Assembly: GCA_002050275.1 (NCBI GenBank)
Contig: MWTB01000004.1
Span: forward strand, 248,001-312,000
Direction: 5' to 3'
DNA: 64,000 bases
Source: Anaerolineae bacterium UTCFX1
GTDB lineage: Bacteria; Chloroflexota; Anaerolineae; Anaerolineales; Villigracilaceae
Made by a program: the position numbers and the translations under genes. How positions within the stretch are numbered: the stretch's first letter is position 1; each line of letters starts with the position of its first letter. Positions 35,832-43,990 of the stretch are shown here, in pieces. Under the pieces are notes generated by a model. It saw only the letters and a program-made list of their open reading frames with translations, had not been told where the DNA came from and ran no database searches.

Positions 35832-37109
35832 TTAATTCTCCTCGGCGCCTTCCGTCTGCGCATCAGACGGCGTTTCGTTTGGCGCTTCGTCGCCCTCCTC
35901 TACGTCGAATTCGGCGGCGAGCAGTTTAAAGTCTTTATCGGCGAACGCGGCAGAATCCACTTTGCGCAGGCTAAGCCCAACGCGATGCTGGTCGGGTTCA
36001 ATACGAATGACGCGCAACGTCTTCACATCGCCTTCTTTAAGGACTTCTTTTGGATGTTCAACGCGATGATCGGCAAGTTCTGAAATATGGATCAAACCTT
36101 CCACGTCGTCGTCGAGGCGGGCAAAAGCGCCGAACTTCGTCAAACGCGTGATCTTGCCTTCGACCAGCTGCCCTACACTGTATTTCTCGATGCGCGAACG
36201 CCATGGGTCGTCTAACAAAGCGCGGATGGAAAGCCCAATGCGTTTTTTCTCGCGATCCACGTTGATCACTTTCACTTGAACTTCCTGCCCCACTTCCAAC
36301 GCCTCGCGCGGATGCTCGATATGATCCCACGAAATTTCGGAGAGGTGCACAAGCCCATCCGCGCCGTTCACGTTAATGAACGCGCCAAAATTCGCAAGGC
36401 TAGTCACGCGCCCGCTATAAACCTTGCCCTCTTCCAATTCGTCAATCACGCGTTCTTTCAACGACTGTCGCGACTCGGAACTTGCCGCTCGTTCGGAAAG
36501 GATCAGCCGTTGTCGTTCGCGATCCACTTCGATCACACGGACGGAGATAGGCTGCCCAATCATCTTCTGATATTTCTGCTCAGGCGTGTCGCCGGCAATT
36601 TGGGTGCGACGCAACGCACCGATCTGCGAAGCTGGCACGAAACCGCGCAAGCCTTCCACTTCGGCAATCAACCCGCCTTTATTAAACCCAACGATTTTGC
36701 TCTCGAGGATGGAACCGTCGGCGGCGAATTTTTCCGCGTTCTCCCATGAAAGATGCTCTCGCGCTCGCTTCAAAGACAAGACGACATTGCCGTTCGCATC
36801 TTCCGGGCGGATCACGAACGCATGCACCTCCTGCCCCACTTGCAGCGCTGCGCGTTCGTCTGCGGTCAACTGATCTAACTCGCGGTTGGAAACCACGCCT
36901 TCCGATTTAGCGCCGATGCTGATAAAAATTTCACTTTGGCTAATGCGCGCAATCGTCCCCTTGCGGATCTCGCCCGATTTAGGCAAGTCAATATTTAAGT
37001 CTTGCCCTTGAAGCAAAGACTCCATCGTTTGATGATTATTTTCTTTTAATTCTCCCTGCTGGTTTAACTCGCTCCCTTGGGCGGGCAGGGCTTGATTCTG
37101 GTCAGTCAC
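35832..37109 (-). CDS. rpsA: 30S ribosomal protein S1
   Basis: mRNA-binding ribosomal protein, 425 residues with four S1 domains (about 52-125, 140-205, 225-293, 310-380), shorter than the six-domain E. coli form. Typical strands include GEIRKGTIARISQSEIFISI, EGKVYSGRVTSLANFGAFIN and EGKITRLTKFGAFARLDDDV. The N-terminal 40 residues are Gln/Asn-rich. The start is GTG 37109 with CGGAG upstream. An abundance of leaderless genes in this genome makes a compact S1 of some interest. Confidence 0.94.
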   Translation of the reverse strand: MTDQNQALPAQGSELNQQGELKENNHQTMESLLQGQDLNIDLPKSGEIRKGTIARISQSEIFISIGAKSEGVVSNRELDQLTADERAALQVGQEVHAFVIRPEDANGNVVLSLKRAREHLSWENAEKFAADGSILESKIVGFNKGGLIAEVEGLRGFVPASQIGALRRTQIAGDTPEQKYQKMIGQPISVRVIEVDRERQRLILSERAASSESRQSLKERVIDELEEGKVYSGRVTSLANFGAFINVNGADGLVHLSEISWDHIEHPREALEVGQEVQVKVINVDREKKRIGLSIRALLDDPWRSRIEKYSVGQLVEGKITRLTKFGAFARLDDDVEGLIHISELADHRVEHPKEVLKEGDVKTLRVIRIEPDQHRVGLSLRKVDSAAFADKDFKLLAAEFDVEEGDEAPNETPSDAQTEGAEEN

Positions 37110-37317
37110 ATGATGCTCCGGTTGGATAGAATGTAAGCGGGATTATACAAGCGATTGAACAACTTGACAACCCGCCCGCGCCAGTTCTCTTCCGCTTCTT
37201 AGATCGCAAAGCAACGGGAGGAACGAGCGCGACAAAAACGCGGAATCGGCGCTCTCCATTAAACCAAATTCACTTCACGATGAAACACGCGTTATAATCG
37301 TTTCTTGGAGTTAATCA

Positions 37318-38421
37318 ATGCCCCCTATTTTCCCCTTTACCGCCATTGTAGGACAAGAGCGCATGAGACGCGCTCTCATTTTGAACGCCGTAGATACGCG
37401 TATCGGCGGCGTGTTGATTCGCGGCGAACGAGGCACCGCTAAATCTACCGCGGCGCGATCGCTTGCCGCGCTGTTGCCTAACGTCAAAGTAGTGGATGAC
37501 TGCCGTTTCGGCTGCGACCCGGATAAACCCAATTCTTGGTGCACTGAATGCAAAGAACGATTCGCGAAGCGCAAAACGATTCCCTCGCACGTCCGCCCGA
37601 CGCCGTTTGTTAACCTGCCCGTTTCCGCCACAGAAGACCGCGTAGTCGGCACGTTGGATATTGAGCAAGCCATCCAAAAAGGCGAACGCCACTTTGAACC
37701 GGGCGTACTTGCCGGCGCAAATCGTGGACTGCTCTACATTGACGAAGTTAACCTGCTCGACGATCATGTGGTGGACGTTCTACTCGACTCTGCCGCGATG
37801 GGCGTCAATATGGTCGAACGCGAAGGGATTTCCTTCTCGCATCCTGCGCGCTTCATCCTCGTCGGAACGATGAATCCTGAAGAAGGCGAACTGCGCCCGC
37901 AATTGCTGGATCGCTTCGCTTTATCCGTAGACATCATCGGCATCCACAATGCGCGCGACCGCGTGACGATCATGGAACGCAACATCGCCTTCGAGCGAGA
38001 CGCAGAGACCTTCCGCCAACAATGGGCGTCGCAAGAGACTGAATTGTCGCATCAGATCGCCGCCGCGCGCGAGCTCGTCAGCGAGGTAAAACATACCAGC
38101 CGCGATCTGCTGTCTATTGCGGCGCTGACGAGCTCCCTCAACGTGGACGGTCATCGCGCCGATCTGGTTATCTTGAAAGCCGCGCGCGCTCAAGCCGCAT
38201 TTGAAGGTCGGACGAAGATCACCGATCACGATATCGCGCTGGCGGCTGAATTGGCGTTGCCTCATCGCATCAAGCGCACGCCCTTCCAACAGGCGGAGAT
38301 GACGACCGAGCAGCTGCAAGAGCGCATCGAACAATTGGCAGGGCAATCCACACCGGAGGAAGAGGCTGAATCCGATCAATCTGAAGCCTCGCAGAATCAA
38401 TCCGAAGAAAAAAAAACTTAA
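37318..38421 (+). CDS. Magnesium/cobalt chelatase AAA+ subunit (ChlI/BchI-like)
   Basis: ATPase subunit of a metal chelatase, 367 residues. Walker A is GERGTAKSTAARSLAALLP, Walker B GLLYIDEVNLLDDHVVDVLL, followed by the sensor region FILVGTMNPEEGELRPQLLD and the lid domain. The C-terminal tail is Glu/Gln/Ser-rich and ends at a TAA (38419) that sits right after an A9 run. A -1 shift there joins it to the VWA protein below, giving a ChlD-like fusion of about 685 residues. TATAAT 37293-37298 and RBS TTGGAG precede ATG 37318. Confidence 0.93.
   Translation: MPPIFPFTAIVGQERMRRALILNAVDTRIGGVLIRGERGTAKSTAARSLAALLPNVKVVDDCRFGCDPDKPNSWCTECKERFAKRKTIPSHVRPTPFVNLPVSATEDRVVGTLDIEQAIQKGERHFEPGVLAGANRGLLYIDEVNLLDDHVVDVLLDSAAMGVNMVEREGISFSHPARFILVGTMNPEEGELRPQLLDRFALSVDIIGIHNARDRVTIMERNIAFERDAETFRQQWASQETELSHQIAAARELVSEVKHTSRDLLSIAALTSSLNVDGHRADLVILKAARAQAAFEGRTKITDHDIALAAELALPHRIKRTPFQQAEMTTEQLQERIEQLAGQSTPEEEAESDQSEASQNQSEEKKT
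38408..38421 (+). other. Putative -1 frameshift site (A9 slippery run before stop)
   Basis: Nine A (38408-38416) read as GAA AAA AAA ACT TAA in the ChlI frame. Slipping back one base gives an open frame with no stop from here into the VWA domain. Both ribosomal -1 slippage and polymerase slippage on A9 would work. Frameshifted chlD genes of this design are known in other bacteria. Confidence 0.65.
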
Positions 38422-38471
38422 GGCTCGAGGATGAGCGCGAGGAAGGCGCGTCGGAAGGCAAACCAGAACCG

Positions 38472-39380
38472 ATGCCGCAAACTGTGTTCGCTAACGCTAG
38501 CGCTAATTGGTGGGAAGGCGGACAAAAGATCAGCGCCGGCGAGAAGTTCCAACCGCGCAAACTTAATACCCCTCTCGACAAACTTGCGCGCAAGCACGCC
38601 GGGCGGCGCTCGCTGACCAAAACCGAACGCAAGCACGGGCGCTATATTAAAGCGCGCCCCGCCGGCGACAAAAAGGATGATATCGCTTTCGACGCTACCT
38701 TCCGCGCCGCCGCGCCGTATCAAAAACAACGCGTTGAGAAACGCAAGCGTCTCGCCTTTGCTATCGAAAAAGGCGACCTGCAGCGTAAGATACGCGTCAA
38801 ACGCGTCGCAAATCTTGTGTTATTTCTAGTGGACGCTTCATGGTCTATGGCAGTAGCGGAACGCATGAACGCGACCAAAGGGGCGATCTTATCTCTGTTG
38901 ACAGACGCTTATCAACGCCGCGACCGGGTAGGCTTAATCGTCTTCCAAAAAGACCGCGCCACGCTCGTTCTGCCCCCCACCAACTCCGTGCAGCTTGCTC
39001 AACGCGCCTTGATGGATATCCCTGTCGGCGGGAAGACGCCGCTCTCCGCCGGCTTGTTCATGGCGGCGGACGTATTGCGGCAAGAAAAATTACATCACCC
39101 AGATATTGAACCGTTGCTCATCGTTCTAACCGACGGCGCTGGCAACGTTTCTTTGGGCGCGCTGCCGCCGCAGGAAGAATCTTTCAAATTTGCCGAACTG
39201 ATTGCCAACGAAAAGATCAAGTGCGTGGTCATCAACATGGAACACGCTGCCTTCGATCAAGGACTCGCGCAACAATTGGCGGATCACCTTAAGGCGCCGT
39301 GTTATTCGCTGAATGAATTAAAAGCGGAGAACCTGTACTATACCGTGCGCGACGAAATGGCAAAGCCAGCGAAGAAATAA
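38472..39380 (+). CDS. Chelatase VWA subunit (ChlD/BchD C-terminal type)
   Basis: Integrin-I-like part of the chelatase D subunit, 302 residues if it starts at ATG 38472. It has the usual Arg/Lys linker (HAGRRSLTKTERKHGRYIKA, then IAFDATFRAAAPYQKQR) and a VWA domain with the MIDAS motif VDASWSMA plus Thr and Asp in PVGGKTPLSAG and VLTDGAGN. The RBS at 38453 (GGAAGG) is far from the ATG. The frame stays open back to the A9 run at 38408, so the main product may be a ChlI-ChlD fusion made by frameshifting. Confidence 0.88.
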   Translation: MPQTVFANASANWWEGGQKISAGEKFQPRKLNTPLDKLARKHAGRRSLTKTERKHGRYIKARPAGDKKDDIAFDATFRAAAPYQKQRVEKRKRLAFAIEKGDLQRKIRVKRVANLVLFLVDASWSMAVAERMNATKGAILSLLTDAYQRRDRVGLIVFQKDRATLVLPPTNSVQLAQRALMDIPVGGKTPLSAGLFMAADVLRQEKLHHPDIEPLLIVLTDGAGNVSLGALPPQEESFKFAELIANEKIKCVVINMEHAAFDQGLAQQLADHLKAPCYSLNELKAENLYYTVRDEMAKPAKK

Positions 39381-39381
39381 T

Positions 39382-39415
39382 AAAAACTCCGAGGTTTCGC
39401 GACCTCGGAGTTTTT
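39382..39415. terminator. Bidirectional terminator
   Basis: AAAAACTCCGAGGT and its exact inverse around a six-base loop, between convergent genes. Confidence 0.92.
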
Positions 39416-39423
39416 ACGTTTCT

Positions 39424-39912
39424 CTATTTTCCCTGCAACAACTCATCTACCAGCGACTCGGGTACTTGCACTGCGATAACTTCTCCGCGCACGGTCGTCA
39501 CGCCATTAGCAAGAATCCACTCCTCGATCACCGCTTTACGCCCGGTCAACTCCTTCACCTTACCGCGCACTTCAAGCTCGGCGCCAAGCGGGGTCGGCTT
39601 AAGGTAATCTACATGCAAAGACGCAGTGAGTGTGCGCGTGTTCGGTTCGGCATTCGGGTCTCGTTCTTTTGCCGCTTTGTAGAGCGCCGCCGCGGCTGTA
39701 CCGGTGCCATGACAATCAATTAGAGACGCGAGCAGTCCGCCATACACATATCCGGGAATAGCGATGTGATACGGTTTAGGCATAAAATGGCAGACCGATT
39801 CGTCGCCGTCCCAATAACTTTGAATATGCAAGCCGTATTCATTGAGCGTGCCGCATCCATAGCAATGCGCGAACGGTTCAGGGTAATACTCTTGAAATGA
39901 TTTTTTAGTCAT
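39424..39912 (-). CDS. PaaI-like hotdog-fold thioesterase
   Basis: A 162-residue acyl-CoA thioesterase-like protein. It has HCYGCGTLNEYGLHIQSYWD at the N end (the Cys pair typical of one subgroup), GYVYGGLLASLIDCHGTGTA as the hotdog helix with catalytic-type residues, and LHVDYLKPTPLGAELEVRGK. The substrate is unknown. TAGGAT lies seven bases before ATG 39912 on the minus strand, so it may be leaderless; no SD is seen. Confidence 0.88.
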   Translation of the reverse strand: MTKKSFQEYYPEPFAHCYGCGTLNEYGLHIQSYWDGDESVCHFMPKPYHIAIPGYVYGGLLASLIDCHGTGTAAAALYKAAKERDPNAEPNTRTLTASLHVDYLKPTPLGAELEVRGKVKELTGRKAVIEEWILANGVTTVRGEVIAVQVPESLVDELLQGK

Positions 39913-39954
39913 AGCGGTTATCCTATTTGAATCTTAAGTTGAGAGTAAGATGAT

Positions 39955-40806
39955 CTACGGGGTTCCGGCGGCAGTCGTCCCCGCAGGAAGGGGCGCAACA
40001 GTGGTATGCGTTAACGTAGGAGTCGGCGAAAGCGTTGAGATAGGCGTCGGCGCATCTCCTTGTACGGCGAAGCGTCCAACTACTTTGTGTTCCAGTCCGA
40101 CAAAAATTTGAACTTCATAATCGCCAGGCAGCCATTCGCTGGGCGGCGCCTCCCAGTCGGCAAATCCATATCCGCCGGTCTCACCATCCCACGGGATCGT
40201 TTCGTAGTGAACCAGTTTACCATCGCGATACCAAAGCGCAGTCCACTGTGCGCCGGGCGTCATATTTGCGTAAGAGAACACCGCGCACATATATCGAATC
40301 GGGGTCTGGAAGACTGCCGCCGCTTCAAAATTGAGGAAGTTCGCACAGTTGAGCGTAAACTGCAACGGACTGAATGCCGCGCCCGAGTCGGGCGTGACTA
40401 CGCTTTCGAATAACGCCTCAATCGCGGGCGGGATAAACGGCGTAGACGTAAACGGCGGCGTATCAGTGACGGCAGGCGTAAGCGTGATCGTCGGCACAAG
40501 AGTAATCGTGGGCGTAAGCGTGATCGTCGGCGTGAGAGTAATGGTGGGCGTAAGCGTAACCGTCGGCGACGGCGGGAAATACCGATACGCTACCGGCTCG
40601 CCAAAAATAGACAACCACGCCCCCAGCGCCATCAACAGGATCGCGCTAAGGAGCGTAATCCATCCGCTTCGCACACGCTGACGTTTGATGCGATAATAAG
40701 TAAGACGCCTCGCCGATTGTAACGCACGCGCCCCTGCAACAAAGATCCATAACGCGCCAACAATAGCCATGAACGCCGCGGCGATAATGCCTGCGCGAAT
40801 ATCCAT
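39955..40806 (-). CDS. Hypothetical membrane protein with Thr-Pro repeat linker
   Basis: A 283-residue protein with two N-terminal membrane helices (about 5-27 and 50-70), then a tandem TLTPTI-type linker (about 82-122) encoded by repeated ACCATTACGCTTACGCC-like DNA, and an outside beta-rich domain (about 128-255; AQWTALWYRDGKLVHYETIP, GFADWEAPPSEWLPGDYEVQ). The final 30 residues are Thr/Pro-rich. Such linkers are common in Anaerolineae surface proteins. TATAAT (40813-40818) lies six bases before ATG 40806, so the mRNA is probably leaderless. Role unknown. Confidence 0.72.
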   Translation of the reverse strand: MDIRAGIIAAAFMAIVGALWIFVAGARALQSARRLTYYRIKRQRVRSGWITLLSAILLMALGAWLSIFGEPVAYRYFPPSPTVTLTPTITLTPTITLTPTITLVPTITLTPAVTDTPPFTSTPFIPPAIEALFESVVTPDSGAAFSPLQFTLNCANFLNFEAAAVFQTPIRYMCAVFSYANMTPGAQWTALWYRDGKLVHYETIPWDGETGGYGFADWEAPPSEWLPGDYEVQIFVGLEHKVVGRFAVQGDAPTPISTLSPTPTLTHTTVAPLPAGTTAAGTP

Positions 40807-40812
40807 AAAAAG

Positions 40813-40818
40813 ATTATA
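40813..40818 (-). promoter_or_regulatory. -10 box for a leaderless gene
   Basis: TATAAT on the minus strand with six bases to ATG 40806. Confidence 0.6.
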
Positions 40819-40872
40819 GCAGGGAGAGCGATTTTATGCCCAACCGACTCGCTCAAACGCAACGAAAACGGC

Positions 40873-40902
40873 TTGCGAAGCAAATGCCGCATCCTTTACA
40901 AT
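40873..40902 (+). promoter_or_regulatory. Promoter of the leaderless isopentenyl phosphate kinase gene
   Basis: TTGCGA (40873-40878), 18 bp, TACAAT (40897-40902), then six bases to ATG 40909. Confidence 0.65.
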
Positions 40903-40908
40903 AGCGAC

Positions 40909-41739
40909 ATGAAAGAACTTGTCTTCCTCAAACTGGGCGGGTCATTGATCACAGATAAATCTACGCCGTACACGCCATTGCTGGATAAGATGGACGCTCT
41001 TGCGCTGCAGATCAAAAGCGCACAGCAAACTCGTCCCAATCTACGCTTGCTCATCGGACACGGCGCAGGTTCATTCGGTCATGTTCCAGCCCGCGAATAT
41101 AAAACGCGCGACGGCTTGCCGTCAACCGGGCGACACGGCGACGCGCAAACTATCTATTGGAAAGGTTTTGTCGAAGTTCGGCAACAGGCAGCGGCATTAA
41201 ATCGATTCGTAATGGACGCATTATATAAGGCAGACGTGCGCGCGATAGCATTGCCGCCTTCTGCCAGCGTTGCCGCCGACAACGGCAACGTGGCACAATG
41301 GGAGCTTGCGCCAATCCGCATGGCATTGGCGGCGCAAATCGTCCCTGTCATCTTTGGCGATACCGTCTTCGATCAAACGCTCGGCGGCACGATCCTTTCG
41401 ACGGAAGACCTATTCATGCATCTGACCGACGCGTTGCGACCGGATCGAATCTTGTTGGCGGGTTTGGAAGCCGCCGTATGGGAGGATTTTCCAGCCCGCG
41501 CGCGTAAAGTGGAAACGATCACGCCCGCTTCGTTCAACGCGATCAAGCGTGGAATCGGAGCATCTGCCGCCGCAGACGTAACCGGCGGCATGGAATCTAA
41601 AGTGCGACAGATGCTCAATCTCATCGAAAGACATCCTAACCTGACCGCACAAATCTTCTCCGGCGAGCAAGCGGGCGACCTGCTCCGCGCGCTGGAAGGC
41701 GAAACCTTGGGGACAATGATCTGCGACGACGAGAAATGA
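40909..41739 (+). CDS. Isopentenyl phosphate kinase (amino acid kinase family)
   Basis: Phosphorylates isopentenyl monophosphate to IPP, the last step of the alternative mevalonate route. The 276 residues show the IPK set: FLKLGGSLITDKSTPYTP, GHGAGSFGHVPAREY with the family's His, FGDTVFDQTLGGTILSTEDL and DVTGGMESKVRQML. The catalytic-type His in GSFGH separates it from other amino acid kinases such as glutamate 5-kinase. IPK is mostly archaeal and plant, but is known in some Chloroflexota such as Roseiflexus. No other mevalonate gene is in the window. Confidence 0.88.
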   Translation: MKELVFLKLGGSLITDKSTPYTPLLDKMDALALQIKSAQQTRPNLRLLIGHGAGSFGHVPAREYKTRDGLPSTGRHGDAQTIYWKGFVEVRQQAAALNRFVMDALYKADVRAIALPPSASVAADNGNVAQWELAPIRMALAAQIVPVIFGDTVFDQTLGGTILSTEDLFMHLTDALRPDRILLAGLEAAVWEDFPARARKVETITPASFNAIKRGIGASAAADVTGGMESKVRQMLNLIERHPNLTAQIFSGEQAGDLLRALEGETLGTMICDDEK

Positions 41740-41914
41740 CACCTCTCCATAAAGTGTGTGACATCCTGCCATTACAAAAGTAAAAGAAAAAACGATACTT
41801 AACATGGAGCGCTGGAACGCTTCGAACGACAAGATCACACACGGAACGCCGTTCATCGCAACGCGGAGGTTCTACGGTAACGCTCTTCGCGACTGACGGC
41901 GGATTAAACAGAGA

Positions 41915-41930
41915 ATACGTTGCAACGTAT
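41915..41930. promoter_or_regulatory. 16-bp palindrome before fhs, candidate operator
   Basis: ATACGTTGCAACGTAT, 16 bp before the fhs ATG. The TTGCAA core is like LacI-family operators, but no regulator gene is near. The rest of 41740-41946 shows no gene. Confidence 0.4.
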
Positions 41931-41946
41931 CTCTATAGGAGCAAAT

Positions 41947-43929
41947 ATGGCGACCAAACTTAGCAAGGGGAAGAAACTCGCAAAGACGCCCGTCCGCAAA
42001 ATTGTAAAAGCAAAGAAAGTCTCAACCGTCTTTAAACCGACCAAACTCAAACTTCTACGCCCTGTGCCATCCGACATTGAGATTGCACAAGCCGCAAAAC
42101 TCAAACCCATTCTACAGATCGCAAAAGAACTCGGCGTCCGCGAGAACGAAATAGAGTTGTACGGTCCGTACAAAGCCAAGATTAAACTTGAAATTCTAGA
42201 ACGCTTCAAGAACAAGCCCAACGGCAAATATATTGACGTAACCGCCATCACGCCTACGCCGCTGGGCGAAGGCAAAACCACTACGCTGGTCGGTTTGGCG
42301 CAAGCGTTAGGAGCGCACCTCGGCAAGAAAACCATCGCGGCGATCCGCCAGCCTTCGCAAGGACCGACTTTCGGCATCAAAGGCGGCGCAGCCGGCGGCG
42401 GGTATTCGCAAGTAATTCCGATGGAAGATTTCAATCTTCATCTGACAGGCGATATCCACGCCATCACCGCCGCGCATAACCTCGTCGCCGCCGCGCTTGA
42501 CGCGCGCGTGATGCACGAGAAAATGCAAGACGACGAGAAATTGTTCAACGCGCTCTGCCCGCCGGATAAAAAAGGCAAACGTAAATTCTCGCCTTCGATG
42601 CTGCGGCGTTTGAAAAAACTCGGCATTCCAAAAACCAATCCCAGCGACCTTACGCCCGAAGAACGCGTTCGCTTCGCCCGCCTCGACATTGACGAAACCA
42701 CCATCACTTGGCGGCGCGTGATTGACGTTAACGATCGCTTCTTGCGCGAGATCGAAGTAGGGCGCGGCAAAGATGAGGCGGGGCATGCGCACATGTCCGG
42801 CTATGACATCACGGTCGCATCGGAGATCATGGCGATTCTCGCATTGACCGTGTCACTGGAAGACATGCGCGCACGCTTCGGCAGAATGGTCGTCGCTACC
42901 AATAAAAGCGGCGAAGCCGTCACCGCCGAAGACCTCGGCGTGGCAGGTGCGGTCACCGTCCTAATGAAAGATGCGATCAAGCCGAATCTCATGCAGACGC
43001 TTGAAGGAACGCCCGCCACCGTTCACGCCGGACCGTTCGCCAATATCGCGCACGGCAACAGTTCCATCATCGCCGATATGATCGCGCTCAAACTAGTCGG
43101 CAAAGATGGGTTCGTGCTGACTGAATCGGGCTTCGGCGCAGACATCGGCATGGAGAAATTCTTCGACATCAAATGCCGCTACTCCGGGCTGATACCGCAA
43201 GTCGTCGTGCTGGTCGCCACAATTCGCGCGCTTAAGATGCACGGCGGCGGACCGAAAGTGGTGGCGGGCAAACCGCTCCCAGCCGAATACACCGACGAAA
43301 ACCTCGATCTACTCCGCGCCGGCTTACCTAACCTTGAACGGCATATCGAAAACGCGCTCAAGTTCGGCGTGAACGTGGTCGTAGCGGTCAACTCGTTTAT
43401 TACCGATACTCCCGCCGAAGTGGAGTTAGTGCGCGCGGCTGCCTTGAAGATGGGCGCGACGGATTCGGTCGTCACCACACACTGGGCAGACGGCGGCAAG
43501 GGCGCGAAAGCTCTGGCGGAGGCGGTGGCGAAAGCCGCTGAAATGCCAAGCCGCTTCGAGTTCCTATATGACGCGGAAGGTCCCATCAAAGAGAAAATCG
43601 AGACGATCGCTGCGCAAATCTATCGCGCCGACGGAGTGGATTACACGCCCGAGGCGGAAGAACAGATCGCGCGTTATATACGTTTGGGATTCGATCGGCT
43701 GCCTATCTGCATGGCGAAAACCCATCTTTCGTTTACAACTGATCCGACGAAGAAAGGCGCGCCAACGGGATTCCGCATTACCGTACGAGAAATTCGCGCA
43801 AGCGTGGGCGCAGGCTTTCTCTACCCTATTCTCGGCGATATGCGCACAATGCCGGGCTTGCCTACGCGTCCCGTCTTTTATGACGTAGACTTGGATTTAA
43901 GGACCGGCAGGGTGATCGGGCTGATCTAG
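41947..43929 (+). CDS. fhs: Formate--tetrahydrofolate ligase
   Basis: Makes 10-formyl-THF from formate, ATP and THF, for one-carbon supply or the Wood-Ljungdahl methyl branch. At 660 residues it is longer than the usual 557. There is a basic N-terminal extension of about 40 residues, and an insert ([40 protein letters not shown]) like that of the eukaryotic C1-synthase domain. ATP-loop [18 protein letters not shown] and [20 protein letters not shown] are intact. ATG 41947 follows ATAGGAG. It lies just after IPK. Confidence 0.96.
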   Translation: MATKLSKGKKLAKTPVRKIVKAKKVSTVFKPTKLKLLRPVPSDIEIAQAAKLKPILQIAKELGVRENEIELYGPYKAKIKLEILERFKNKPNGKYIDVTAITPTPLGEGKTTTLVGLAQALGAHLGKKTIAAIRQPSQGPTFGIKGGAAGGGYSQVIPMEDFNLHLTGDIHAITAAHNLVAAALDARVMHEKMQDDEKLFNALCPPDKKGKRKFSPSMLRRLKKLGIPKTNPSDLTPEERVRFARLDIDETTITWRRVIDVNDRFLREIEVGRGKDEAGHAHMSGYDITVASEIMAILALTVSLEDMRARFGRMVVATNKSGEAVTAEDLGVAGAVTVLMKDAIKPNLMQTLEGTPATVHAGPFANIAHGNSSIIADMIALKLVGKDGFVLTESGFGADIGMEKFFDIKCRYSGLIPQVVVLVATIRALKMHGGGPKVVAGKPLPAEYTDENLDLLRAGLPNLERHIENALKFGVNVVVAVNSFITDTPAEVELVRAAALKMGATDSVVTTHWADGGKGAKALAEAVAKAAEMPSRFEFLYDAEGPIKEKIETIAAQIYRADGVDYTPEAEEQIARYIRLGFDRLPICMAKTHLSFTTDPTKKGAPTGFRITVREIRASVGAGFLYPILGDMRTMPGLPTRPVFYDVDLDLRTGRVIGLI

Positions 43930-43943
43930 CCCATTGCGCACAT

Positions 43944-43990
43944 AAGAGGCGTCGCCCGGAACGATTAATTTCGCCTAGGGCGACGCTTCT
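43944..43990. terminator. Hairpin between convergent fhs and glycosyltransferase genes
   Basis: AGAGGCGTCGCC and GGCGACGCTTCT form a stem with one mismatch around a 20-base loop; the right arm overlaps the 3' end of the minus-strand gene. There is no long T-run. Confidence 0.45.

Noticed and set aside
40470..40575. Short direct repeats that resemble a CRISPR array
   Set aside because: They are in frame in a minus-strand gene and encode Thr-Pro linker repeats; there are no unique spacers and no cas genes.
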